Positions 9,219-17,956 are shown, counted from the first letter of the stretch. The stretch is DNA of 41,762 bases from Lentisphaerota bacterium (GCA_013203785.1 JABMPJ010000050.1:1-41762); one strand, 5' to 3'. Notes: generated from the letters alone by a model not told the origin. A program made the numbers and translations.

Positions 9219-10865
9219 CTACTTTCCGCTGACACTGCCCAACAGGGCGTAACACCCCGTTTGCTCCAGCGTCTCCCACTCGCTTTCGGGGAAATGGCCA
9301 CGTTCCACTTCGCGTTGGCGGGTAATCACGTAGCAGCGACTGCCCGACGCGGTCCGGACATGCAGGCTCTCTACGGAAGGATGAAGGCGGGTCTCAATCA
9401 GAGGCGTCGGTTCAAGCGCAATATCCGCGTCATCGCGTGTCATGTCCACCACCCTCCGGAGGTAGAATTCGTCACCATGAACGCGCGTACCCGCCACAAT
9501 CACCTGAGCATCCCGCCAGCGGGGCTCCTCCTGCAAACGCGCCGCGAGGGGCCGCATCGGTGCCGCGGTCCCCATGACCGCAGACACATGGACCGCCTGA
9601 GAACTGGTTGCCGACCAGAGTGCGATCGAGAGAAGCGAGATGACGGCGATCCGCGTTTCGGTAATGCCCGATAGCAATCGAAGCGTGGCGATCATGCCCA
9701 AGACCGCGAGAGAGACGAAGAGCGGCAGAAACCAGGGGTCGAGTGTGACGTGATCCAGCGCCTCTGGTGGGCGGAGTACGATGATGGAAACGGCAAGCCC
9801 CAGCAGCAGGTAGAGCGAGGCCTGTACCACCAGTGCAAGTCGGGGCGGCGGCCGCTGGTGCGAGAGAAGGCCGTGGGCCATCCAGAGGGCCATGCCGGGC
9901 ATGAGAGGCAGGACATACGTCACCAGCTTCGAGCCGCTGCATGAGAGCAACATCAGAGGCACAATGATCCAGCCGATCAGCATCCACGGAATGACACTAC
10001 ACCATCGCCCACCATGCCCCCACGACTGCCGTCCCCTGAGGGATCTAACGAACAAGGGGGCCCAGGGAAGTGCCCCGCCTATCAGCACCGGTAAGAAGAA
10101 CCAGAAGGGCTGGCTGCGGCCGTGCGTGGTGCTGAAGAATCGATCGAGTAACTCGTATTTCAAGAAATAGCTACCGAGCTCGGGATGGCGGATCGTGCAA
10201 GCGACAAACCACGCCATCGACAGCAACACCGTTACGCACAAGCCCAATCCCCATGGAATGTCTGAGCGAGGCATGGCCGTACGGCGCGAAGCTAACTGCC
10301 AAGCAACGCCTGTGCTGAGCGGGACCACAATGCCCATCGGCCCCTTGGTGGCGAAGCCAATGCCCATACAGATGAAATAGGGTGCGTAGCGCCAGGGGGC
10401 GGGATGGGGGTGTCTGCGCGCCCACACAAACCCCGCAATGGCAGCCGTGATCCAGAAGGTCAGCAGCATGTCAGGACAGAGATGGCGGCTCAGAATAAAG
10501 AATTCTAATCCACCTGCGAGAATCCACATGGCGGTGCGTCCGGTCGGACCGTTAAAGAGCAGCCCTCCAATATAGCAGGTCATTAGGAGCACCCCAAATG
10601 CGGCCAGGAGGGGGGTCGCGCGCGCACCCACCTCATTTTCCCCGAAGAGCGAGAGTCCGAGCAGGGTGCTCCAATAGATAACAGGGGGCTTCTGCAGGTG
10701 AGGTATGCCGTTCAGCGTCGGTACGAGCAGGTCTCCGGAGGCTTTCATCTCGCGGGCCACTTCGGCGTAGCGCCCCTCATCGGGTTCGAGCAGTCCCGTT
10801 CGTCCCAGAAACACCGTATACAGCACCAGCAATGTAGCCACCATGAAGAGGAAGCGCGCCTTCAC
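9219..10865 (-). CDS. ArnT-like lipid-linked sugar transferase (GT39/GT83 superfamily), copy A
   Basis: 548 residues, about twelve membrane helices and a C-terminal periplasmic domain. The first periplasmic loop carries EPDEGRYAEVAREM (27-40), the signature of ArnT-type enzymes that move 4-amino-4-deoxyarabinose or related sugars from undecaprenyl phosphate to lipid A. HLQKPPVIYW is the second conserved motif. The start is GTG at 10865, overlapping the stop of the GT2 gene (GTGA), with GGAAGG eight bases upstream. This GT2-ArnT coupling supports a two-step pathway: loading of undecaprenyl phosphate, then transfer in the periplasm. The sugar is unknown, because no arnA, arnB or arnD lies here. 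Confidence 0.88.
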   Translation of the reverse strand: MKARFLFMVATLLVLYTVFLGRTGLLEPDEGRYAEVAREMKASGDLLVPTLNGIPHLQKPPVIYWSTLLGLSLFGENEVGARATPLLAAFGVLLMTCYIGGLLFNGPTGRTAMWILAGGLEFFILSRHLCPDMLLTFWITAAIAGFVWARRHPHPAPWRYAPYFICMGIGFATKGPMGIVVPLSTGVAWQLASRRTAMPRSDIPWGLGLCVTVLLSMAWFVACTIRHPELGSYFLKYELLDRFFSTTHGRSQPFWFFLPVLIGGALPWAPLFVRSLRGRQSWGHGGRWCSVIPWMLIGWIIVPLMLLSCSGSKLVTYVLPLMPGMALWMAHGLLSHQRPPPRLALVVQASLYLLLGLAVSIIVLRPPEALDHVTLDPWFLPLFVSLAVLGMIATLRLLSGITETRIAVISLLSIALWSATSSQAVHVSAVMGTAAPMRPLAARLQEEPRWRDAQVIVAGTRVHGDEFYLRRVVDMTRDDADIALEPTPLIETRLHPSVESLHVRTASGSRCYVITRQREVERGHFPESEWETLEQTGCYALLGSVSGK

Positions 10866-11641
10866 TGCGGTCGCCTTCCCGCGCGAGAGTGTCTACAGTC
10901 TTCTGTCGTAAGGATCGTCCGGCGACGGACCCAGAGCATCCCCATCATGTCAATGAGCGGATACAAGAAGAATGCCCTCAACCCGTAGGACGACACCCCC
11001 CCTTGCCTGGCCCGGTGATTGACGGGGCGCTCGGCAACACGAAACCCGGCGGCGACCGCTTGAGCAGGGATGAACGAATAGAGTGTTCGAATGGGCATCA
11101 AGGCGCCGACCACCTCACGCCGCATGACTTTGAGGGCACATCCGGAGTCTCGCATCCCGTCCCCCAAAACGGCCGAACGCACGCGGTTGGCAAAGCGCGA
11201 CATGCGTTTACGTAGCCAGGTGTCATGGCGTGTCGCGCGGATGCCGCAGACCAAATCGGCAGAATCGAGTGATGCCAACAGAAGGGGAATATCAGCCGGG
11301 TCGTTCTGCCCGTCGCCGTCCATGGTAATGATGATGTCGCCGCACGCTTCAGCCAATCCCCGATAGAGCGCCGCTGCCTGCCCTCTATTTTGAGGAAACG
11401 TGATAACGCGGAATCGCATCGAATCTGCTGAGGCATGCTCCGTCAAGATGCGGGCCGTCGCATCGCTGCTGGCGTCGTCGACGCAGAGACACTCCCACGG
11501 GGCGTCCAATTGCTGAAGCACCGTGCTAATCTCACTGAGCAGCGGACCGACGGCGTCCTCCTCGTTGAAGAACGGCACGACGACGGAGTAGAGGGGCGCC
11601 GGGCCACTAAGGGGGGAGTCGTCGGAAGCCGCTGTGATCAT
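10862..11641 (-). CDS. GT2 polyprenyl-phosphate sugar transferase (ArnC/DPM1-like), copy A
   Basis: 259 residues. GT-A fold glycosyltransferase of family 2: VVPFFNEED (21-29), DDAS (55-58), and the metal-binding DGDGQNDP (108-115). It resembles the catalytic domain of ArnC and dolichol-phosphate mannosyltransferase, which load a sugar on the lipid carrier at the cytoplasmic face. ArnC's two C-terminal membrane helices are not evident, so this is the short, soluble type. The ATG at 11641 is chosen over GTG at 11650 because AAGAGG is spaced ten bases from the ATG. The upstream region contains a PmrA-box-like direct repeat. It overlaps the ArnT-like gene by four bases. Confidence 0.88.
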   Translation of the reverse strand: MITAASDDSPLSGPAPLYSVVVPFFNEEDAVGPLLSEISTVLQQLDAPWECLCVDDASSDATARILTEHASADSMRFRVITFPQNRGQAAALYRGLAEACGDIIITMDGDGQNDPADIPLLLASLDSADLVCGIRATRHDTWLRKRMSRFANRVRSAVLGDGMRDSGCALKVMRREVVGALMPIRTLYSFIPAQAVAAGFRVAERPVNHRARQGGVSSYGLRAFFLYPLIDMMGMLWVRRRTILTTEDCRHSRAGRRPQ

Positions 11642-11692
11642 AGTGTACACACCTCTTCAAGTGTCAGGACGGAGCGATGATTGCACCTCCGG

Positions 11693-11709
11693 ATTAAGAT
11701 GAGATTAAC
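11693..11709 (-). promoter_or_regulatory. PmrA-box-like direct repeat upstream of GT2 copy A
   Basis: On the minus strand it reads GTTAAT-CTCAT-CTTAAT: two TTAAT half-sites 11 bases apart. The enterobacterial PmrA/BasR box is YTTAAK-N5-YTTAAK; only the first base (G for Y) departs. It ends about 50 bases upstream of the GT2-A start, with an AATCAT -10-like hexamer ten bases downstream and no good -35, as in activator-dependent promoters. OmpR-family regulators generally bind such 11-base-spaced direct repeats. Confidence 0.55.
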
Positions 11710-11741
11710 GCGCACAGATAATTTTCAGCGGGCGCGTGCGG

Positions 11742-12485
11742 TCACTGTGCCGGGGGCATGGCCTGAACCTCAAAGCAGCGGTGACGTCGCTGCATCCAGC
11801 GCACGGCGCGCAGGTCTGCAATCGTCTCCTTGAGACGGCCCCAGTTCGTGTACTTGCTCTCTCCCGCGCTGCGCGGTCGGTGATTGACGGGAATCTGAGT
11901 CAGCCGGGCCCCGCGCATACGCACCAGGGCGGGTAGAAAGCGGTGCATCCCCTTGAGCGTCATGGGGAGATCCTGCACAAACTCCCGGCGGAATCCTTTG
12001 AGGCTGCAGCCGGTATCTCGAACGGTGTCATCCAGAACGGAGCGGCGGATGGCATTCGCCATCCGACTTCCCAGCCGCTTGCTCCATGTGTCGCGCCGCA
12101 GGGCCCGGTAGCCGCAACAGACGTCGCAGCTTTCCAGGGCTGTGAGGATGAGAGGGATGTCGTGCGGGTCGTTCTGGCCGTCGCCATCAATCAACATCAC
12201 GTAGGACCCACGTGCGCGTTTGAATCCGGCTCCGAAGGCGGCGCTCTGTCCAGAGTTGGGCGTGAGTCTGAAGACGCGCAGGGCCGGATGCTGCGCCGCC
12301 AACTCGCCGAGGATGCTCCCTGTGGCGTCATCAGAGCCATCATCCACCGCAATCACTTCGTAGGAGTGAGGCAGCGAATCGAGGACCGCGATGGCCTCCT
12401 CCAGCACGCTGCGTACACAGGCTTCCTCGTTGTAGAGGGGTACCACGAGGGAGAGCGTGGGGGCCGTTTCGGTTGGCATCATCAT
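11742..12485 (-). CDS. GT2 polyprenyl-phosphate sugar transferase, copy B
   Basis: 247 residues. Family 2 glycosyltransferase with VVPLYNE (14-20), DDGSDD (48-53) and DGDGQNDP (100-107). It is visibly paralogous to copy A, sharing the DGDGQNDP(A/H)DIPL core, the RDTW..R..SR.AN..R block and the NHR.R..G.S.Y segment. It lacks C-terminal membrane helices and ends in a basic tail. It lies 15 bases downstream of ArnT-like copy B, so the second module has the reversed order ArnT-GT2. The likely role is charging undecaprenyl phosphate with a sugar for the adjacent transferase. The start is the first of three consecutive ATGs; no strong ribosome-binding site separates them. Confidence 0.86.
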   Translation of the reverse strand: MMMPTETAPTLSLVVPLYNEEACVRSVLEEAIAVLDSLPHSYEVIAVDDGSDDATGSILGELAAQHPALRVFRLTPNSGQSAAFGAGFKRARGSYVMLIDGDGQNDPHDIPLILTALESCDVCCGYRALRRDTWSKRLGSRMANAIRRSVLDDTVRDTGCSLKGFRREFVQDLPMTLKGMHRFLPALVRMRGARLTQIPVNHRPRSAGESKYTNWGRLKETIADLRAVRWMQRRHRCFEVQAMPPAQ

Positions 12486-12500
12486 CCGTTGAACTTTCGC

Positions 12501-14036
12501 TTATGGGGCGGTCTCTGTGAGCACGTCTGTAATCCCGCTTACTTTGTCACCCGACGCGGCATGATTCAAGTCCCGACAGAAGGCCGCGGAGCCATAGAGC
12601 ACGCCAGCGCGGTTCCGTTTCAGATAGGGGCTGAACGACTCCAGCAGAGAGAGCCCCGCGTGCTCTGCAAGATCCGTGTCATCATCGCGTGCCACCAGCA
12701 GGAACGACTCGCCGCGCGTTAGCTTCTCCGCAAGCTCGTGCTCATCGACCGGCAGCATCGGCCCCCCATGGTAGAGCAGGAGCTGCGCGTGTTCTTTGTG
12801 GTAGGCGTATACCGGATGTACGCCCTGGAGCGAATGAATCCTGGCCGCAAAAGGTTTCAGGACGATGTAGCGGTAGGCACAGGCTCGCGGTTGAGCCACG
12901 GTGATGAAGATGAAGAGCCCCGTCAGCAGAACCGCGCTACCCCAGGTGACCACCCGCGGCAGCCGATGCCCCCCGGCCGCCACGGCACGGTCATAGAGTG
13001 TGCTGACCGTGCCACCCAAGAGTGCCGCCAGGAATGGCACAACCGGCAGCATGTACTTGGGATGCTTGGCCGCGAAGCCGGACATGATGATCAGCGGGGT
13101 GATGACGGCACAGAGCGCAAAGAGCGTTGGCGGCGACACGGGCCAGCGCAGCCAGCGTCGCGGTTTGTAGATCAGAATGAGGATCCACGGTGCAAAGGCG
13201 CCCAGCAGCGCCACAAGATAGGTGTAGAACGGGTCGTGCGCCGCCGTGACGCTCTTACCCACAATGTCCTGCGCGATGACACCGCGCAGGGGGCTGTCGG
13301 GTATGCCGTAGAGGGCATAGGCAAACCAGGAGAGCCCTATCGCGGCGAATAGCAGCCAGCCCAGCGGATTGACCAGCGCGATGAAGACTTTACGCTCCCG
13401 CCGAATCAGACCGTAAGCAATCAGCGGGGCGAGAAAAAAGAGAAGGGCGACGGGGCCCTTGGCCAAGGAAGCGAGACCGAGCACACAGAATGACGCATAA
13501 AGATTGCGTCGCCGGGAACTCTGAAGATAGTCGAAGAACAGCACCAGCGCCGCAAAACAGAGCATTCCGAAAACCACATTGATTTCGGCGCGGCGGGCAT
13601 AGGTCACGTAGAACGGCGACCCCACGAGCGCCAGAGCGCTGAATAGGGCGGCGTGCCGCCCCATCGCGGTCCGAACGTGCCGATAAAGTAAGCCGGTGGT
13701 GAGGAGTGCAGCGAGGACCGAAGGGAGACGCAGGACCCACTCCGCCGTGCTGCCTGTGACAAGGCTGACCACGGCGCCCAGCCAGTAAAAGAGGGGAGGC
13801 TTCTCAAAATAGAAGAGGCCGTTCTTCATGGGCGTCAGCCAGAGCCGCGTCGCCAGCATCTCGTGCAGTGTTACCAGTCGGCGTGCTTCATTGTGGGATT
13901 GTAGCGGCAGCGACCAGATGCCCCAACCGAAGAGCAGCAGTGCGGCCGCAACGACCATCCAGAAGAGGATGGTCATATGCCTGGATGGAGGATTGTCGCT
14001 CACAGTAATCTCGCTGCCCGGCCCCGCGGCAACCAC
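12501..14036 (-). CDS. ArnT-like lipid-linked sugar transferase, copy B
   Basis: 511 residues from GTG 14036; GTG at 14003 or ATG at 13979 are alternatives that remove a polar leader. Multi-pass GT-C protein with a first-loop motif SHNEARR (47-53) instead of EPDE.RYAE. The acidic Glu50 is kept, but the preceding Asp is replaced by Asn. EKPPLFYW (78-85) matches the conserved ArnT/PMT segment. The altered loop suggests a different lipid or sugar from copy A. It follows the deacetylase-family gene by 29 bases and precedes GT2 copy B, suggesting one operon. Confidence 0.82.
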   Translation of the reverse strand: MVAAGPGSEITVSDNPPSRHMTILFWMVVAAALLLFGWGIWSLPLQSHNEARRLVTLHEMLATRLWLTPMKNGLFYFEKPPLFYWLGAVVSLVTGSTAEWVLRLPSVLAALLTTGLLYRHVRTAMGRHAALFSALALVGSPFYVTYARRAEINVVFGMLCFAALVLFFDYLQSSRRRNLYASFCVLGLASLAKGPVALLFFLAPLIAYGLIRRERKVFIALVNPLGWLLFAAIGLSWFAYALYGIPDSPLRGVIAQDIVGKSVTAAHDPFYTYLVALLGAFAPWILILIYKPRRWLRWPVSPPTLFALCAVITPLIIMSGFAAKHPKYMLPVVPFLAALLGGTVSTLYDRAVAAGGHRLPRVVTWGSAVLLTGLFIFITVAQPRACAYRYIVLKPFAARIHSLQGVHPVYAYHKEHAQLLLYHGGPMLPVDEHELAEKLTRGESFLLVARDDDTDLAEHAGLSLLESFSPYLKRNRAGVLYGSAAFCRDLNHAASGDKVSGITDVLTETAP

Positions 14037-14065
14037 TCCCGGTAGCGCGCCATGCGAGGCGCAGG

Positions 14066-15205
14066 CTACAGTCCGTGCAGCGGGAACAGCTCCCGCTTGA
14101 TTTCATTAAGGGTGGCCTCGATGGCCGTGTCAATATCTTCGCGCCGACCGGCGTCCGAGATCATCATACGGTCGCGCAGCCCGCCGAACCAGTCGGTGTT
14201 CTCCGTCATCATGCCACCCATCCCCATCATGCTTGCTTCGTGCAAGGCGTGGTCACCGCACAACACCCCCCAGCAGAGGGCCCAGCCACGAATGGTGTGT
14301 TCGACATGATATCCGCCGCCACCGGTCGCCAGCATGGGTTTGCCCAATGACACGACATGATCGACAATATCAGCGGGCGTATTGTTGGTGAGGTGCAGAT
14401 GTGCCAGCGGATCACCCGCCAGCGTATCCATGCCCATTTCCATGATGATCACATCAGGGTCGTAGGCCTGGATCAGCGGCAGCACCCCCTCGTGGAACGC
14501 CCGGTGATAGGCCTCGTCATAAGTTCCAACCGGCAGCGGTACGTTCACCGAATAGCCAACGCCTTCGCCCACGCCGCTATCGGCCACGAATCCCGTGCCG
14601 GGAAAGAGCGACCGGCCACTCTCATGCATCGAGATCGTCATGACGTCCTTACGGGCGTAGAAGGCCTCCTGGACACCGTCGCCATGATGCACATCGATGT
14701 CCAGAAAAAGAACGCGCTTGTTGGCCGCCACGAAGGCGTTGGCGGCCAGCACCAGGTCGTTCAGGTAGCAGAAGCCCGAGGCCTGCCCGGCATGCGCATG
14801 ATGCAGACCGCCGGAGGGATTAAAGGCCACCTTCGCCTTGCCCTCCAGGATCCAGCGCGCCCCGGTTAAGGACGCGCCTACGGCGAGGGTCAGGTAGTGA
14901 TACATCCCCAGCCAGACGGGGCAGTCCGCTGTACCGAGCCCCATATGCATGGCAACATAGGGATCGAGAACGCCGCGACTGGCCGCTTCGAGGACGTCGA
15001 GGTATTCGGCCGTATGGAATGTTTCGAGCTCGCTCCGCTCCGCGCGCAACGGCTCCACGACCTCACGGTCGTCCCCCGAGAGCAGTCCCATCGAATCAGC
15101 CGCCTGCATGGTCCGCCCGGCTCGACTGGTGTTGAACGGACACTCCTCCGGATAGCCGTTCTTATTGAGATCTTCACAATGGATAAAGATCCGCTTGTCC
15201 TGCAT
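14066..15205 (-). CDS. histone deacetylase-superfamily hydrolase (AcuC/acetylpolyamine amidohydrolase-like)
   Basis: 379 residues from ATG 15205; an in-frame ATG at 15235 has no ribosome-binding site. The arginase-like zinc amidohydrolase fold is well supported. The catalytic His pair is in PSGGLHHAHAG (His135/136). Zinc ligands are Asp171 and His173 in DIDVHHGDG, and Asp260 in MGMDTLAGDPLAHL. The GGGGYH motif (Tyr299) is present. The family removes acetyl groups from acetyl-lysine, acetylated polyamines or small N-acetyl compounds. Lying inside an envelope-sugar cluster, deacetylation of an N-acetyl sugar or carrier intermediate is conceivable but unproven; a generic acetyl-lysine or polyamine deacetylase is equally possible. 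No signal peptide is seen, so it is cytoplasmic. Confidence 0.9.
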   Translation of the reverse strand: MQDKRIFIHCEDLNKNGYPEECPFNTSRAGRTMQAADSMGLLSGDDREVVEPLRAERSELETFHTAEYLDVLEAASRGVLDPYVAMHMGLGTADCPVWLGMYHYLTLAVGASLTGARWILEGKAKVAFNPSGGLHHAHAGQASGFCYLNDLVLAANAFVAANKRVLFLDIDVHHGDGVQEAFYARKDVMTISMHESGRSLFPGTGFVADSGVGEGVGYSVNVPLPVGTYDEAYHRAFHEGVLPLIQAYDPDVIIMEMGMDTLAGDPLAHLHLTNNTPADIVDHVVSLGKPMLATGGGGYHVEHTIRGWALCWGVLCGDHALHEASMMGMGGMMTENTDWFGGLRDRMMISDAGRREDIDTAIEATLNEIKRELFPLHGL

Positions 15206-15266
15206 GGTCACCGTCTCACTTTCGCAACTCACCATTCACAACTGAATACATACAGGCAAAGACGCC

Positions 15267-16796
15267 CTATGGAAATAGCGCCCGCGGCTCGGGCATATCC
15301 AGCCACGTGCCCCGCCGCATCGCCTCCAACGCCTCCGCGTGCACGGATCGTTTTAGATAGAGACAGGCAGGCCCGTCGGCAAAGACCAACGCCCATCCGG
15401 GATGGTTGGAGAGCTTCTGCGCGATGGGATTCCCAAAATGCACCAGAGCCATGTCGGTGGGGTATTGCGTCAGTACGCGATCCCACCCGGGACGCCCATA
15501 TAGCCCGGCCAGGTAATCCGACACCACCGGTGCACTGTAGGCTGAGCGAAAGCGGCCATCCAGGAAGACACGGCAGTCCGGATAGAGATGCCAGATGCAG
15601 TACTCAGCCCAATCAAAGAAGACGAAGGCATTGCCGCTAAGATCGTGCGCCTTCATAAAGGCCACCACGCGGAGCGGGTAGCGATCGGCCGGAATTTCGA
15701 TTTGGCAGGGCGACTGCTTATTGAAAGTGGCCGCACTGTAGAGTGACAACGGAATAAAGCAAAGCAGCAGGAGAGCCAACAACCACGCGGGCAGACGCAC
15801 CGCCAGGCCCTCCAGCCTCTTGCCGACCATATCCTCCACATGCGGGCCGATTGTGAAGGCCGTCACGATTGCAAACAGGGGGATGTTACGCCGCAAGATG
15901 ATCGCGGCCAGGAGCGAGAGATAGAGCAGTGCGGTCCACGCCACCGCCTTGGGAGTTCGCGAAAAAGGGAAGGCGCAACAGGCCAGCAGGGCAAGGAAAA
16001 CGAAGTCGAGGTGCGTCATGCCGTGGCGGATGGGGCTGAACGGTTCCCACTCGCTCAAATAGGGTCGCGCACTGACCCCCGACTCGAAGATGAAGCCCCA
16101 CAGTCGCGCCCCGAAGGGGTTGATCATACTGGCAGCGACAAAGAGCACCACGCCACCGAAGAGGATCGCGGGCCGCCGCCATACCGGTTCGGTCGAGCGC
16201 CGGTTGCAGGCCGTCTCGGCCACGGCGTAAACAATCAGCACTATAGCCCCGATGAAGAAGGCACCGTGCAGATTGGCCCACAGGATCGCCAGAGCAGGCA
16301 GCACCCCGAGGTGCAGCCAGGCCCGCCCTCCGTAGCGCTTTAACAGCGCGAGGAATATGGCCAGGAGCAGATACGTGAAGTGATGCGGTCGAGTCGAAAA
16401 ACCATAGCTCATCGTGGAGATCATGAGTAAGAGCAGGAGTAGCCGCAGCGGCCCGGAGCGGCACTCCCTACGGAGCGTGTTATGCATCAGGGCCAGGACC
16501 GACAGCCCCAGCATGATCTTCAGGAGTAGCAGGCCCGGATTGCCCAAGAGTCGCCACGTGCCGTGGAGCAGGTACTCGGCCAGCCACTCATGATTAACCC
16601 ACGGCGCGTCGGGCTCGGTATAGGAATAGCTGTTGGTTGTGAGAAAGTCCGGCGATCCCGGTAGAGCGCGCACAAATCCGACATTGCCCCACAGATCAAC
16701 ATCAGCCTTGTTGTCGGAAAAGACCTGCAGCGCGAAACAGATCACCGCCGTGATGGCCAACCAGCGGATCACAGTCTGAAGAGGGAGGCGGCGCAT
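15267..16796 (-). CDS. polytopic membrane protein, GT-C glycosyltransferase-like
   Basis: 509 residues with roughly ten membrane helices. After TM1, the first loop contains KADVDLWGNVGFVRA and then PDAPWVNHEWLAEYLL. The 'DxDLW.....NHEWL' pattern is typical of uncharacterised membrane proteins distantly related to GT-C sugar transferases. The final ~100 residues form a soluble domain with a GNAFVFFDWAEYCIWHLYP segment. The gene lies six bases after the PAS gene and 61 bases before the deacetylase-family gene, so co-transcription is likely. Function is unknown; an envelope glycan role is inferred from fold and neighbours. Confidence 0.75.
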   Translation of the reverse strand: MRRLPLQTVIRWLAITAVICFALQVFSDNKADVDLWGNVGFVRALPGSPDFLTTNSYSYTEPDAPWVNHEWLAEYLLHGTWRLLGNPGLLLLKIMLGLSVLALMHNTLRRECRSGPLRLLLLLLMISTMSYGFSTRPHHFTYLLLAIFLALLKRYGGRAWLHLGVLPALAILWANLHGAFFIGAIVLIVYAVAETACNRRSTEPVWRRPAILFGGVVLFVAASMINPFGARLWGFIFESGVSARPYLSEWEPFSPIRHGMTHLDFVFLALLACCAFPFSRTPKAVAWTALLYLSLLAAIILRRNIPLFAIVTAFTIGPHVEDMVGKRLEGLAVRLPAWLLALLLLCFIPLSLYSAATFNKQSPCQIEIPADRYPLRVVAFMKAHDLSGNAFVFFDWAEYCIWHLYPDCRVFLDGRFRSAYSAPVVSDYLAGLYGRPGWDRVLTQYPTDMALVHFGNPIAQKLSNHPGWALVFADGPACLYLKRSVHAEALEAMRRGTWLDMPEPRALFP

Positions 16797-16801
16797 GGTC
16801 C

Positions 16802-17956
16802 TCAGATCTCCAGGATCCGACTCTGCTCGCCTTCGGAATCTGCATCGCCAAGGTAATGCGTGGTCTTGTACTCGTTGACCGAGTTCAGCTTGCGCAGGAT
16901 TTTGCCCAAGGTCTTGACCGCATCGATACTGCTTTCGACCAACTTGCCAACCACCGCGTCCTCGGCGTCGATCTTCTTTTGCATGATCCCCAAATTGGCC
17001 AGCAGAACGGTAGCGGGCTGTCCAAGGTGATGACAGGCAGCGCCCAGAGTCTCCAGCATAACGCGATGCTGCTCGTTCTCGCGCTGGGCAGCTTCGGCGG
17101 ATTTGCGGTCGCTGATATCCGCCAGCGAGAAGACGATACCCACGATGTCGCCCTCCCCGTTGCGGTTGCAGACGGCCGAAATTTCCACATCGAATTCCCG
17201 GCCATCCCGCGCCGAAGCCAGCATCTCACCGGTCCAGTCCTCGCCATCGCCCATGACCGTCCCAATGATCTCGCTGGCCTTGTCGACATCGCAGAGCAGG
17301 TCGCGAATGTCCATTTCAAGCAGTTGTTCGGGCGCGTCATAGCCCCACATCCGGGCCACGGCCGGATTCACATACTCCAACCGGGCATCAATGTCTGCAA
17401 CCGCAATACCGTTGTAGGCGTTCTGGATCGCATTGTGCTCCGTGCGCAGCATGGCCTCGGCTTGGCGGCGCCACGTAATATCGCGCAGAAAAAAACAGAG
17501 ATGGGTCTCTCCCAGATTGAGCTTATTGACGGCGATTTCAGCGGGAAAGAGGGTGGAGTTCTTGCGGCGGCAGAAGGCCTGAATCAGCGTATAGCGATCC
17601 TCCTCGAGGTTGTCGCATAGCGTCTGAATCAGAGATTCATCCGCACCCGAGATCACGCTGAAGACGGTCATGTCGGTCAATTCGACGCGCTTATAGAGCA
17701 GAAACTCAATCGCGCGCGCGTTGGCGTCCACGATTCGACCTTCCAGGTCACAGATCAAGGCGGCATCATAGATGCTCTGTAGCAGTTCGTTGTAGCGCGA
17801 ATCAGAATCGAGTGCGGCGGCAGGGGCCTTGGCCCGTCGCATGCGTGTGGGTGACGTAATGACAACGCGCTTCTTCCGCCCCCCCTGTGACTCGGAAGGC
17901 GTGTCTGGGATCAGGTCGATCCGCATCGTCTGGGACAGTTTCTCTCTATCAGGCAC
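16802..17956 (-). CDS. double-PAS protein with kinase-type dimerisation helix but no ATPase domain
   Basis: 384 residues from GTG 17956 (GGGAG about ten bases upstream; ATG 17926 is an alternative). A basic, disordered N-terminus is followed by PAS1 (about 55-165, ending FFLRDITWRRQ) and PAS2 (about 172-285, ending FSLADISDRK). A coiled-coil segment then carries GAACHHLGQPATVLLANL with His309/His310. This looks like the phospho-accepting helix of a histidine kinase. The protein then ends after ~65 residues with no N, G1 or G2 boxes. It could be a phosphotransfer protein, a decoy dimerisation partner or a degenerate kinase. No membrane segment, so cytoplasmic. It is first in the long minus-strand cluster. 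Confidence 0.8.
   Translation of the reverse strand: MPDREKLSQTMRIDLIPDTPSESQGGRKKRVVITSPTRMRRAKAPAAALDSDSRYNELLQSIYDAALICDLEGRIVDANARAIEFLLYKRVELTDMTVFSVISGADESLIQTLCDNLEEDRYTLIQAFCRRKNSTLFPAEIAVNKLNLGETHLCFFLRDITWRRQAEAMLRTEHNAIQNAYNGIAVADIDARLEYVNPAVARMWGYDAPEQLLEMDIRDLLCDVDKASEIIGTVMGDGEDWTGEMLASARDGREFDVEISAVCNRNGEGDIVGIVFSLADISDRKSAEAAQRENEQHRVMLETLGAACHHLGQPATVLLANLGIMQKKIDAEDAVVGKLVESSIDAVKTLGKILRKLNSVNEYKTTHYLGDADSEGEQSRILEI

Noticed and set aside
11943..12722. 259-residue plus-strand frame
   Set aside because: Antisense to GT2 copy B and ArnT-like copy B; no ribosome-binding site or domain.
14897..15640. 247-residue plus-strand frame
   Set aside because: Antisense to the deacetylase-family and GT-C-like genes; low-complexity Arg/Pro content typical of shadow frames.
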